Shown here piece by piece: positions 32,305-44,800 of a stretch of 64,000 bases of DNA (position 1 is the first letter of the stretch; every line of letters begins with the position of its first letter). The stretch covers positions 10,913,736 through 10,977,735 of the forward strand of contig NC_049994.1 of NCBI RefSeq assembly GCF_000003815.2, read 5' to 3'. The notes under the pieces are model-generated. The model was given only the letters and a program-made list of their open reading frames with translations. It was not told the DNA's origin and made no database searches. A program made the position numbers and the translations under genes. Source of the DNA: Branchiostoma floridae. Taxonomy: Eukaryota; Chordata; Leptocardii; Amphioxiformes; Branchiostomatidae.

Positions 32305-33717
32305 CCGCTCGTGTATTCGATTTTATACGGAGGATGTATCGTTTTGTTTACATGAAATTGCATGAAAATTTTATCACTTCCTTGTATTTCTAAGATGAAC
32401 AGAAAAGTGTGAATGTAGAATCGCCAACAGAGATTTAACCAAGTATAAATGCATAAAATAATTGGATTGAGATCATACAATATCAAAGATGCCCTTTTTC
32501 AAAACGTCATTGGTCTTTGGAAGGACAGTGAGTGCAGTGCAGCTAGTTTTTGCGAGAGAGAAACGCATCAAGTTTAACTTTTGAATATGATGGATATTTC
32601 TCATTAATTCTAATTAATAAGTAGATGTCAGATCAATCCATGCAGTAGCTTCTCTCCAAATAGCGTATCATAACTACATATCAAAGAATAAATGATATAT
32701 GTAATTATCAAAAGTAATATTCAGGGTTTTATAACCTACGATATTTTTCTAACATTTTGGATTACGGCAACCTTTCAACATTCATAGGTATTGATTGTTA
32801 TAGATATAAAAAGGCTGTAAAAACTTCAATGATTCAAAAGAAAACCCCTTTCCATTGCTTAGCTAGTGTTGTGTTGTATACTACAGAAATTATGTGAAGA
32901 ATTTCTTACGCTTTTGTCCGCAATTCTGATGTTTGATATCTAATTTTCCAACGCAGTATTGTGAAACTTGGTACTCATTATCATCATGTGTACTTTTTGT
33001 TGGTAACATGTTTATGTATTTGGTTCAAACTTTGTCGATAGAATAAAATAACGTCAACAATGTTTTATATATTTCATAGTCATTCTACTGTGTCTTCTAT
33101 TACTTCAAAAGTCAGCTTGACTTGTAACTTTTGAATGAGAGGATATATATTAAGTCTATAGAAAAGGCTGTAATTTCTGTAACTTAGATGTAGAGACTTT
33201 TTGATGTTTCATGATAAATAGATGTACATGCGTGTACATGCCTGTGTCAGTACCAAACACAAAGGCACCCATTGGTTAAATATTAACCAATATTGACCCA
33301 CGTTTACCCAGCCATGGATGAACTTTTAACCATGACGCGTCACTGTCTAAGCAAAGATTTCGAACTAGCCAATAAGAAGACAGGACCTTGTGCCTGAAGG
33401 GGCAGAAATCGACCAATCAGAAATAGTTTGACACAAACATTCAGACGACCTTAAACGAACAACAACGGGTATAAGGTTAAGGTCTGTGAAAAAAATAAGT
33501 GTATTTTTAAACTCTTGAACGTCCACAGTTCGCAATTGCAGACGGTAGTTGGAGTTACAAAGCCTACTTCCTCAACCTATTTGATTAACCTTGCGTTATA
33601 CCTGGAAACGACGATATTTCCGCATTTGGTGGCGATTCAAGCGCCCATGCTGATTTTCTGGCCACAAAAAAAAGTCGTCTGCAGCTGAAAACGTGACATA
33701 GAACACGTACAACTACT
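32305..33717. other. IRF 3' UTR and spacer
   Basis: AT-rich and without exons. AATAAA at 32687 and 33042 are possible polyadenylation signals for the IRF transcript. Confidence 0.5.
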
Positions 33718-35607
33718 ATGGGAGGTTCCATATCCATAAAGAACGACACGGAAGACAGGCTTGTGGTGAGTTTGAACCAGGCCGGACCGCTGTATTACGA
33801 GTTGGTGGAACCAGGTGAAACGTTTTACAGAAGGACCGGAGCCGTACACTTCACCATCTGTGCCTTTCCGTTCAAGAAGTACAAACACTCGGACGGCAAG
33901 GTACACGACAACGAAATGACGTCAAAGAAATCGGCGAAAGAACACATCAAGGTATGCTAAAATGCATGGCTTTTTGTCGTCTATGAGTTTGTTATGTTGA
34001 GCACTTTGTATTAAAACTCGTAACGTAACATGGGTAACTGTATATTTAACAGTTCCTGTTTAAAGTAATATATTATGTGCTCGCAAAGCTGGCATATCAT
34101 GTAAATATTGGTTTTAGAATTAAGATAATTTACCAGGACTATCCGAGACTTCGTCACGTCTATAATAAGTTACTAAATCATATATTGATACCGCAACGTT
34201 AACTGAGAAAAAAAATCTCATTTTATACAAAGGAACGTTGTACAGATAGACATAAACTGCGCTGTAAGAACGAGTATAGAAGTCCTGCTGTACCTTAGAA
34301 AGCCGCTAGAGAGCCATTATTTTAATATCTTCATGATTTTATCAACACGTAAAAACATTACTAACACATGTATCACAAGATCCTACGACCTCTCGAGTTC
34401 TGCTGTACACGCAAAGACGAATTCTATAAGCTTATTTTATATAAGGATATGAAAGTTATGTTGTTTGATTGGTTTATGGAATTTTGGGTGAAATAGGTGG
34501 TGGCCCCGGCAGTCGCAGGAACGCTTCTGATTGGTCCGTTCATGATCATCCCCGGCATCATCATGGCGATGGGATTGGAGGATAGCTTCGGGCTGGTGAG
34601 GACTGCTTTTAATGTCTTTAATACAGTAGAAGCCGTTTAATTGCACACCTCATTTGCCAGCATATTTCGTGCAATTATCCAGATTGTGTGACAAAGCTAA
34701 TAAGTTATCCAGGTGGACCGCACCGGATTGGGATTTTGGCTTTCTGTTTGGCAATAGAAATGTGCCTTAATCCGTTGTACAGTTAACTGGCTACTAATGA
34801 CCTTGTAATGTTACAGTAGTAACTGCCGTCCTTGTTTACCGTCTGTCAATATTTACATGGTTATAATGACAACAACATGGCGAAGTCCTTCAGTATGTGC
34901 ACAATAGTTCTTGCCCCGGCCCAGGTCCTCAAGGTTGAATGGAACATGTTTATATATTAACTTCTGCTTATCGACAGATCAATGTAGCATATTGACATAA
35001 TTTAAAGCGACATTCAAGTTCACAAATGTAACTTTATTCAGTACAATCATATCTTAACCCCTATTGATTCCTACACGGTATGGATTCAGACTCTTCGGTA
35101 CGGCCAAGAGTACCACCATGTTTTAATCATGCCTTAAAATGTAGTTCTCAAATATTCCGCTAGAGGCAAGTATACCCAAGTCCATGTCCTTTTATTTTTG
35201 AAAGCCAGGATTTTCTTTCCCTGTATGAGAAAACATCACCAGATGATCATCTCTTCCCTCAATGAAACAGGGACTAGCTTTAAGACTGGAAGCCCGTCCC
35301 CCAAAGCTTTTTTTCTTTCCATCTCAGAAATTATCTGCATTTATTCAAAGCATAAAATATGTCAGTATTGTATTAAAGTACATTCTACATTTTGTTTAAA
35401 CTCTAGGAGGGACAGTACGTTGTTCATTCACGCGGGTGGTACGCAGGGGACCATCCACGCCTCAGAATCGTCGGGGGATGGAGGGAGAAGAGGCCCATGA
35501 AACTGGAGTGCGTCCACTGCAAAGGGTTCGACAAGCTCAAAGTCACCGACCATTTCGACACGTTCCCTGGTTTTGGTCTTGAAGAACCTGGGTATAAGAA
35601 GTTGTAG
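33718..35607 (+). CDS. Small myristoylated membrane-associated protein, family unknown
   Basis: Three exons, 33718-33951, 34497-34595 and 35407-35607, all joining in phase 0, give 177 residues. Donors are AAG|GTATGC and CTG|GTGAGG. Acceptors are GAAATAG and AACTCTAG. The N-terminus MGGSIS fits the N-myristoylation consensus (G2, S6), which predicts membrane attachment. Residues 1-78 look like a compact beta-rich domain (SLNQAGPLYYELVEPGETFY). Residues 79-105, encoded almost alone by exon 2, are strongly hydrophobic with glycines and could span or insert in a membrane. The last 66 residues contain a C-x2-C pair and several aromatic positions. I do not recognise a named family. The gene lies 1.4 kb downstream of the IRF in the same orientation. 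Confidence 0.75.
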
Positions 35608-38018
35608 TTCAAGATCCCAGAAAAATACTTAGTGCTCGGATAGCGTAAAGTTGCACCAATAAGTGTGGAAAAAATTGAGTATCTGAGATCTTATCATTCT
35701 GATAATTTTTCAGTAAAAGATCATTAGATTGAATAGTTATTAGGTGTAAGAAACAAGAAGTTTTGTGGACTGCCTACGATCATGTTCAACAAATCGCCAG
35801 GGAAAACATAACTTCCTCGGCGCCCTAAATGCCCTAGATGGTAAAGTAAAGTTGAATTCATTAGTGACTTAGCACGAACTTGACACACACTTGATTACAC
35901 GCTGACATAAACTAAAAGCATCTTCCATACACATGGTTATTGCTAAAGACGAGGTATGAGGTTTTCGCTACTGTTATGAAAAAGAAACTCAATCGTTGCT
36001 ATTAATTGGTGGAGTCCGACCTGGAACTCAATTACGATAATCATACCGTTCTAGTACTGATTATTATGGAGAAAGTTGCAATAGAAGCATGAAAAGATAC
36101 AATGGCACAAATATAAAGTTTACCTCATTTGCGTTATGCAGAGAAGCAATGTCAGAAGTCAAAAGTTCGTCTCTCATACTATAGGGAGAAAATTTGAACG
36201 TTGCTAAAATAGATAGTAGTGCATTACTGAAGACTGTAGTCAAATAACTTTGCAGATATTGCAAAGCGTTAAATAATATCAATATTGTATTCCTTTCGTA
36301 TGATTGAACAAGACAGAGACAAAGAAAAAGGGCAGCATGTCAAAACAAATATGACAACTTTCCAAAATTATACTGTAACGTTACTAGTTATTCCTAATTT
36401 CGGCAACCATTTTGTATGACGTCATGACCCGTGTTGACCTTCCTTGGTGCTCACCAACCTTTGTTCAGCCCAGAATGTTGATGTTTGGACCGGTAATAGT
36501 GTTACAGGGTCTTGCGTCATATGAATGCTTGTTTGTCTCAGAAATCGTTAAGCGGGGGATATTGTTAATAACATTTTACTCCATGTGACACGTTGCACAT
36601 AGGATGACGTGAGGTCCTACAAAACACTCAAAGCATAAAAAGTTGACTGCAGGAAGAATAGATTTTAGATCTACTCTTAAAATCTTAATAAACAAATCAA
36701 TAAACAGACAAAAAATCTGTTTTTCTGCGGAATTCGTTGAACACTCTGTTAAATTTTAAGTCACAGATCAGTCGCAATGAGGTCGCTGCCCTAGTGGAAT
36801 GGTGGTATAACAGAGATACTGTTCGGTAATATATATGCTGTCGTAAACAGAGAAAGCTGTTTAATCTGTATGAGAAAACAACGTATATAAACTTCCCTGC
36901 AATTACTGTAAGCTTACTAAAACGTGCACACATTTTTTGTCACAATTTGAAGATCATTTACCTGAAATAAATAGTATAAAAGTAAAACACGTGGCATGTG
37001 GTAGACACGGTCGTAGTTTATTCTGAACAACAACAAAGCAGAGTCTCGTAGTAATTGTATACCCCCTGGGCAAAAATTTAAACCTGATTACACAGTACGT
37101 ACACGGTGTTCAGCTGCCATAGAAAAGGGGACGCCACAGTTGCGTTATGGACCGTGCCATTATACATCAAGGAAGGGGCAAAGAATTTCAGCTTTCTTTA
37201 ATACCAGGTGCCGTTCTCAGTTGCAACGTGACGTGGTCAGGAGAGCCTATTTTTACAGAAAATAATTACCCTCTCCGCTTTTGAACTTGAAAATGAACTA
37301 AGATTACCCAATGTCAAAACCTAAATGTGTTGTTCCGGTGTATTGTATCTAAGTACCTCTTTGTGCTCTTAATTTTCCGAAAATATTTCGTGACGCACAA
37401 GCAAACAACAAGTAGCAACATGTAGCAAGTGACGGATCATTTTCTGGAGACTTTGACAACCTGACTACACTTGAACCGAGTTGACACAAGCGATAAAGGT
37501 AAGTAAATGTGCTTGACGTTGTTTTTGCGGATCCTCATAACGTAGCTATAGATTCGACAACAAAGGAATATGATATCCATTTTTGTGGGATATGATTTGA
37601 ATTTCTAATAACTCTTTTACCACCCCCAGTGAAGGCCATATCGTTGTTGTATGGTTTGCTTCTATGCAGATATGAAATGGAATATTACAAGTTGACATGG
37701 AGTGTTCTAGGTGCAGTTTTTGTTATTTATCAATTCGTTTCACATATGGCTTTTTTGTGTCCGTCAATATTCATATATAGATATTGGTGACGTAATTTGT
37801 GAAGAGGTAGCGAAACAAGGTGACCCAAATTTCGGTACCCGAGTTCTTTTATTTCTCGTGTATAGTGTATATTGAAATATGCTCTGTAACATTTTCGATA
37901 ACCAACGAATTGAACTTGAGTTGCCACCATTGGATTACAATGACCTCATACCGTCTCATTTTTTTGGCTTTGTTCTCCTAGAATGACGTCAACGCACATA
38001 TTGTAGTGAGTTATATAT

Positions 38019-38021
38019 CTT

Positions 38022-38051
<30 letters not shown>
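38019..38051. repeat. (TA)n microsatellite
   Basis: An almost pure alternation of T and A, about 33 bases. Confidence 0.9.
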
Positions 38052-38058
<7 letters not shown>

Positions 38059-39387
38059 ACTACAGAATTATCTAAAATATGATATATCTACTACGCCACT
38101 TACATGTTTACTACTATTATCTGCATTATATATTTTCATGTCCCATGCCCATATATACTAATAGTAATACATTGAGAGAATGCATTAAACATACTGGACA
38201 ATGTACTCTATTTAGCTACGCAAAAATAGCTGAAGGATGTATCGTGAGAAAATATTACATTGAGCCATGGTTCACTACGGTTCACTAAATAAACTGAAAT
38301 GGATTGAACCAAGAATATCACATTGTGTGTTTAGGAAGGGGTGCTAAATAAGCTCAAACAAGGCCGTTCTATAAAGACATATCGCTTGGTACATTTTCGG
38401 CTGACGGCGAGTTCACATACGTGACGGTAAGTAACTTTGATGTCGTAGGAGGTTTCAAGCAGTTTGTGACAGAACCAACCACCGACTAGTATCTAAAATG
38501 TTCCGTAACAAGTCACTTAAACTGCGTAGGACACATGTACAACAATCCGAAGAATAACATTCAGTTTGCGATCGTACGAAGATGATGTAACGTTATGTAA
38601 CCGTTCCCTTACAAGGAAATGTGAGCATTTTTAAATTTTCATCAGTTCTTTGTTTCGGAGCATTTTAAGACACTCATGTCATGCAAAATGGACGTTGTAA
38701 ACATGAAAACGTCTTAATTCTATTACTAGTATTCGTGAGAAATTTCCGCTATGACAAGTCGTTTCAGCTATGGCAGGTCATTAAGTTTGAATGATAACCC
38801 CTTCTTTTCACAAACCACGCACGCATGCTCTGTAGCTTACAGGCTATGATAAATAATGGTTTAGATTACGACACAAAAGCTGGTCGTTTACGTGGCAGTG
38901 GAATCTGAAAATCCAACGTACTCTCGTACAACTGTTCTGTAGAAACTGGATAAGCGACAACCGGATACAGCTAGATCCCGTGCACAAAGACTGCTATTGT
39001 AAGCTCAGTGGGAATATTGGCAGGTCTGACAGAAAGCAGACGAAGCTAGACGCACAACAACAGGTAAAGTGCTTGAGCAACAACAGGCCGAGGTTACGCC
39101 ATCGTGTTGTGTACTGTTTTTAAGAGGTAAACATCTATATTTTTCAGATCGTTTCATTCAAGATTGACATCTTTACCCCATTTCTAACCCAATTCTACAG
39201 TATTTTGTTCCATATTCTAGTCTGTTGTTTGTGTTTGTTTGTTTGTTTGTTTCTTGTTTTGATTCAATCAAAGAACTTTGTTAGCGTAGCAGACATGTGA
39301 CACTGTGACATGGTCTGAAATAGTCGCTAACGTACAATATGTAAAATCAGAGGAATTAAAAAACATAACGAACGAGAATAGTGATAT

Positions 39388-40075
39388 TTAGAAACATTGC
39401 TTAAAATATGAATATAGATAGACTTCCATTAAAAAAAAAAGATTAGAGACGACATTGCGGTTGGCGAACATTGAACTGTGTGGAGGACAAAAGAAGGACT
39501 GTGGCTTGATATTATAGAAAAGATCTTTTGTGTCTTTCAGTTCTACATTTCGGAAGTGTGCGCGATGATTGGAACTGCGTAATGTTCTTCCAGTCGCTAC
39601 ATTCCTGTCTTTATGGATCATGTAGTGTAAAGGGTGTTCTCTAGAAAGCATCTGTGTGTCCAGTGTTGTCGCAGCGTCCTCTCGTCTAGACTGGAGGGTG
39701 GACAGGGGAGATAACGTCGGGTTGCTGCTGTGTCCGTAGATAATACGCAGAGCTCGTTTCTGTACGCGTTCGAGAGTGTTTCTTTGAGACTCAGTACACC
39801 CCACTACACGAACACAACATGGGCATATTCCAACACTGGCCTCACTAGGATCGCATAGACTGTTATCAGGTTTTAGGAGGTATGCCGCCTTTGGCCAGTA
39901 AACGGAGGAAGTGTAGGCGTTTGGAACCCTTCGATGTCACATGTGTGATATGACTGCCCCATTTGAGGTTGGAATGTACCTTAAAACCCAGGTAAGTCGC
40001 ACAGTCAACAACTGGTACTTCAGCTCGAAGTGCCTTAGTGACGTCTAGGTCTTCAAGTTTCATTGCTGTTTAAGT
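39388..40075 (-). mobile_element. Decayed LINE reverse-transcriptase C-terminal region
   Basis: On the minus strand the frame at 40063-39866 reads CATYLGFKVHSNLKWGSHIT and RLHFLRLLAKGG. After a frame break the frame at 39804-39388 continues TLERVQKRALRIIYGHSS and later FRNVELKDTKDLFY. These are typical of the thumb and connection region following the catalytic core in CR1/Jockey-type elements (a VRPVLEYA-like motif lies between). Stops and frameshifts make it a relic, and the catalytic core is missing. Confidence 0.75.
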
Positions 40076-40114
40076 AGCAGGGTATATTCTTACAGGGAGG
40101 GGTTGTTGATCCTT

Positions 40115-40440
40115 CCTTTAAGGTGCTTCAGGCCCCTCCTCGAACTCTTAACGTCCCTTCCGAAAGAAGAGTGCAGCCCCAACCAAGATGCCCTAACCAG
40201 GAAAGCTAACGTCACATTTCCAAACCGGGGCCCAGCCGGGCAGCTTTCGGGAGCAAAAAGAATGATACATGTATAAAAGACATAAATATTCACAAAATGC
40301 CAAAATAAGATTCATGGGCATGATTTGTGTATATTTCTAGGTATACATTTTAATTTTTCGTTTCTCAAATCATCCTGACCGGGCCCCGGTTTGGAAATGT
40401 GACCTAAGCCTAACCAGGATTGAATCGAAGTCTCCCACTT
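40115..40440 (-). mobile_element. SINE family A split by a MITE
   Basis: Reverse-strand SINE sequence (CCGAAAGAAGAGTGCAGCCC; AACCAAGATGCCCTAACCAG) is interrupted at 40205-40410 by a MITE. It resumes with CTAACCAGGATTGAATCG. CTAACCAGGA on both sides is the likely target duplication. Confidence 0.7.
40205..40410. mobile_element. MITE, CACATTTCCAAACCGGGGCC family, full copy
   Basis: The left end GCTAACGTCACATTTCCAAA and right end TTTGGAAATGTGACCTAAGC are inverted repeats extending through the CCGGGGCCC core. Length is about 206 bases and there is no coding capacity. It is inserted in a SINE. Confidence 0.85.
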
Positions 40441-40441
40441 A

Positions 40442-41741
40442 GGCTAGCGTCACATTTCCAAGCTGGGTCCGGCCGGGATGTTTGTGGAAGCGATAGATAG
40501 AAATGTATACTTGAAAATATACACAAACTAGAGTTCGGGGACCTCATACCTCCATGAAATATTTATTGCTTTTTTGTGGATGGTATGTATAGTCGGTTGT
40601 ATTTGAGAGTAATGGTTATATAATATAAATGTTATGGGAAAGTAGTGGTGTATTTATTTAATGACACAGAGGATGTCCATCTGATTAGTAATTATCAAAA
40701 TGTGACACTTAATTGTGTAATGTGCGTTTAAGAGGTCGACGGCATATGGTAGCGTGGTGTTCCTTAAGCTTGATGTTTGGCATTTAAAATGTCTAAGGTT
40801 GTCAGCATTATTGAGGTTCGACTATGTGCCTCAGAGCTGTGTGGTGGGAGGAAGTTGGGAAACTCAGAAAGAAGAAGGGATGTGGCCAACTTTAGTCAGA
40901 TGGTGATTTGATTTTCCACCAATATGTCATAACATCAGCTGTTCACACGGTACAAAAACGAGATGCACACTTTCCTCTGACAGCCCTACACCAACTGTAA
41001 GATGAATACTTGGCGCCAACCCCGTCTGCTAAAAAAACAAGTACCATTGGCTACGAAAGAGACAACAAACAACTGTCCCTTATCGTAACAAAATCAGAAC
41101 ATCTGTATCGCCCATAAAACTTCTGACACCCAACCCAGATGAGAGGACCTAATGGCATTTTAATCACCATGTCACTCAAATCATCAGTACAGTATGTGAG
41201 ACATCCATACCTGTTAAGCATTATCGTTAAATGTACCTCAACGTCTTACAATTATACTTACGCTTCACATCTCCATGATATCCTAAGCAGACATAAATAA
41301 AACTAATTATCATATTAAAAAAAACTCGGGGTTCCCCAAACAGCTGTCACCTCACCATCTGCTTGGAGCTAAGCCCATTAACAAACACATAAAGCACGAT
41401 GCCTGTACCAATATATCTCAAATATAGGGGTGATTTCTGATATTATTACATCGATTATAACGACAGATACGGCTCCCAAAATCTCATCGATTCGAGCTTT
41501 CATCACAGCCTACCAACACAACAAGTATGAAACCAATCCATCCAGCCGTTCTTGAGTAATCATCTACACAGACAGAGACACATAACAGAAAATATAACCT
41601 CCATTCCATGACATTTCATGGAGGTAACAATGCCCACGGCTATTCTCCTTACGTCTTGTGTACTTTGGTGTCTTTTATGTCATACGTTTCGTTCCGGAAA
41701 ACTGCCCGGACGGGCCCCGGTTTGGAAATGTGACGGAGGGC
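40442..41741. mobile_element. MITE copy interrupted by the 1.1-kb repeat
   Basis: The left half at 40442-40526 (GGCTAGCGTCACATTTCC ... ATATACACAAA) and the right half at 41628-41741 (AATGCCCACGGCTATTC ... GGTTTGGAAATGTGAC) are contiguous in other copies, for example near 52010 (ACACAAATAATGCCCACG). The 1.1-kb element at 40527-41627 was therefore inserted into an existing MITE. Confidence 0.75.
40527..41627 (+). mobile_element. 1.1-kb dispersed repeat, copy 2
   Basis: Starts ACTAGAGTTCGGGGACCTCA and ends ACATTTCATGGAGGTAA, the reverse of the element at 2699-3800. Both ends carry CCTCCATG in opposite orientation. No long frame is present. Confidence 0.7.
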
Positions 41742-41867
41742 TAACCAATTGGAACCTGCACCTCAAGTGTCAAGTTGAGCTTTAGCTATAGTGATATCTA
41801 ACCTGATGTAAGTTATTTTGTTTTAATACAGAGACCTTGGTGCTACCGCCGTTTCCAGTCAGCAAAC

Positions 41868-44800
41868 ATGGATTACTGTCATGGCGAGTTTAGCTTCGCC
41901 CGATGTCGTCTGTGTGGAGACCCCGTCAACAATCCCAGAATCCTCTGCTGCTGGCACGTCTTCTGTCAGGAATGCATCATGGGTACGTTTGGTACAATGT
42001 CAATAAAAGTTTTAAGTCATCGCGTTTAGAATTCAAAATTCTTCAATTGACCGTAGAAAGAACAACAGAAACCTTGCAGAAACTAAAATAGATATAGCAT
42101 ATGCTCAACTCCGGACTAAAAGCAAACGCAAAGAAAAATGATGCGATCATTAATTTGAATACGGCTCAATAGCTGACATTCTTAATTAAGCTCTGTACAA
42201 AGATTGGCTATTCTTGTATAAAAGCTATTTGTTGAATCTATTAAAAAGGTAATCTAAGTATACTTTAAATTCGTCTTACAATTGTTGGTTTAACGACGAT
42301 CATTGTTTTAGACTCGCATAGGGTTTAAACATGGCGAATTGATTATATGTATTAAATTCATATAGGAAAACGAAAATATCAGATATTTGTTACAATTTCA
42401 GGTTATAACGTAGAAGAACAGTTCGTCAAGTGTCCTTCTTGTAAGGAAATCACTGTGCTACCACTAGAGGGGATTCCCGGTTTACAGCACAGGGCTCGCG
42501 GCTTTCTGTCCCGAATCGGGAGTCAGAGCCCGAAGATATCCGAGTTCACGAACGATGTCTACCTTCGACACTACTGTCCCCATCGCGCTAAACAGGTGCA
42601 AGAGTTCCGGAAATGCTTTGTTCCTGCAACCAGAAGGTATAGTAATCAGACGCCTGAAAGTTTCCAAGCTTGACTCTATTCAAGAACAATCGTAGAATGA
42701 AATCTTCCAGTAGATGTGGTACCACTGACAACCTAACACAGGGAGCCCTAAATTCGCCACTTTTTTTTTCTTAAATCATACTACTAGTATTCAAAGGTAA
42801 ATTACAAGAGGCAAGATATGTTTCGGGGTTACACTAAAAGTTTCGTTTTTTAAACTTTCACTATGTAAATTTCACTATATAAATTTATCAATGTTCAACC
42901 GGCTACACACTTTCATGTATACGTTTCTTCGGCTTCCAGGTGTATCGAATGCGACGAGTACCTTTGCTCACACTGTTCACCACAGCATCTGTTAGAAATG
43001 CATCAAGCGCCGCCTAGCGTCTGCAAGCAACACGACAAAGCAGGTAAGTGTGATGTTTCATGCTGTATTGAACTCACGATCACTTTATAACTATTCTTAG
43101 GGCTAACTTTATTTTTCACTGTTAAATACCATATACTTGCGCCTTACTTGAAATGAGAGGATATACACAACCACGTCTTGGCGACGCCTCAGGGGCTAGC
43201 CTAATAGTATAATGTGCGTCCGTTTGCCAGGCATTTCTGAAAATTTTCCGTGCGTGCGTAGTAGCTTCATCTGAGTATTCCCTGGGAGTTTGTTTTTAAC
43301 ACGCTGATAACACGCTTATAAGACTCATTAGGACTTTAAACTGTATCTCTGTTATATACGTAGTCCTTGCCTCATCCCTCATGACCTCAATGAAAAGCGG
43401 CCTGCAGGCCGATTTGAGTTTTCATTAGTAAACAAAGGTTTAAACAAACAAACGGTTTTTTTTTCGTTTCACGTTTCAATACAGTTATATTTTTTGTTTT
43501 GTTTTCCCAGAGGATTTCTACTGTGAAGACTGTAACACCGTGACCTGTCTCCGCTGTGCGTCCACTGTCCACATCCACCACGACACGTGGGAGATTGACG
43601 AGGTCGCGGATGGGTTCAGAGAGGTCATGCAGTACTGGCTGGACCAATGGCGACAGGGGAGATGGCAGGTTGCTAGAGCCATCTTTGATAGTTTCACGAA
43701 CTGCAGCGAAAAATACACATACACACTGGTCATTCAATATACAGACTCTTAACAATGGTTTCCTATACAAAAAAAAAAGAGGAGAAAGCAACTGTTGATA
43801 ACTCAACTTTCTTACGTTACTGGGTCACAAACATACCACCGTATGAAAGCCTTTCACCTCAGCTGTCTAGAAAAACTGTCACCAAGAATCTAACGGCAGA
43901 AACTTGCGGGAATGCCCCAAATAACTCTTAAACAGCACCACTACCCAGTGGCCCTGTGCTATGACAAAAAAATTGCCAACGTTATGTCCTCTGATAAACA
44001 AAAAACTCAGCTTTTCGGTTATAATCAGAAAGTAGGAACCCTCCCCTGTCACATCCACTGCCAGGATTTCTACCCATCTGATCCCGGGAAAAATCATGAA
44101 GTTTCAGACCAAAAACCACTATCAATTTGTATGGCGGATGGCCGACGGACCCCCGCGAGGAATAACGTCTGGTGACTCCTTTGGTTTCAGATCGAAGAGG
44201 ACCTGGAGAACAGTATCCAAGAGATCAACGCGCAGATCCAGATCCAGTCGGACAGAATCCTGGACGAGATTATTGAGGTCCTCAGGCAACGCGAACAGGA
44301 CCTGCTAAATCAGGTGGGCTATAAATGATATAATCTTCACAAGTTAGATGTTGAGTGGAAGATCGCCGTTTTCTAACCATCAGGACAAAAAGATATGGTC
44401 ATGTTCATACTGATGACGGGGATGTCCCTGTGGCTCAACTGGTAGCAGCCTCACAGTTGAGCTCCTGGTTCCGTGAGGCCCCGGCAAAATTTTAGCATGA
44501 AGGGCATTTCGGTTAGGGCTGCACCTGTCTTTCGGACGGGACGTAAAATGGGGGTTCCGTGCTGAAGGGGGTACCTCAAGCACGTTAGAGGGGAAGGGAT
44601 AGCAACCCCTCCTTGTACAAATATACGGCTTGCTGCTGCTTAAGCTTGCTGCTAGATGTGGCGCTACAAGTCCTAAAGATGCAAACCATTCATTCCTTAT
44701 CACTCTGTTATTTCGACAGGTGGACAGGTTCGCAAGGGACATGTGGACCAGGTTTCAAGAAGAAAAGAGCAAGATTAAGAGCAGTTCGGAGTTCAGCCAT

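Larger units (their letters stand above)
35608..41831. other. Spacer with repeats and possible leader exon of the first TRIM-like gene
   Basis: No coding exon supported. GATAAAG|GTAAGT at 37498 is a good donor that could end a non-coding first exon of the gene starting at 41868. The stretch also contains a (TA)n array at 38019-38051, a LINE relic, SINE pieces, a nested MITE and the second 1.1-kb repeat. Confidence 0.4.

Noticed and set aside
39388-40063. Two genes on the minus strand
   Set aside because: Both frames are parts of one decayed non-LTR retrotransposon reverse-transcriptase region separated by frame breaks.
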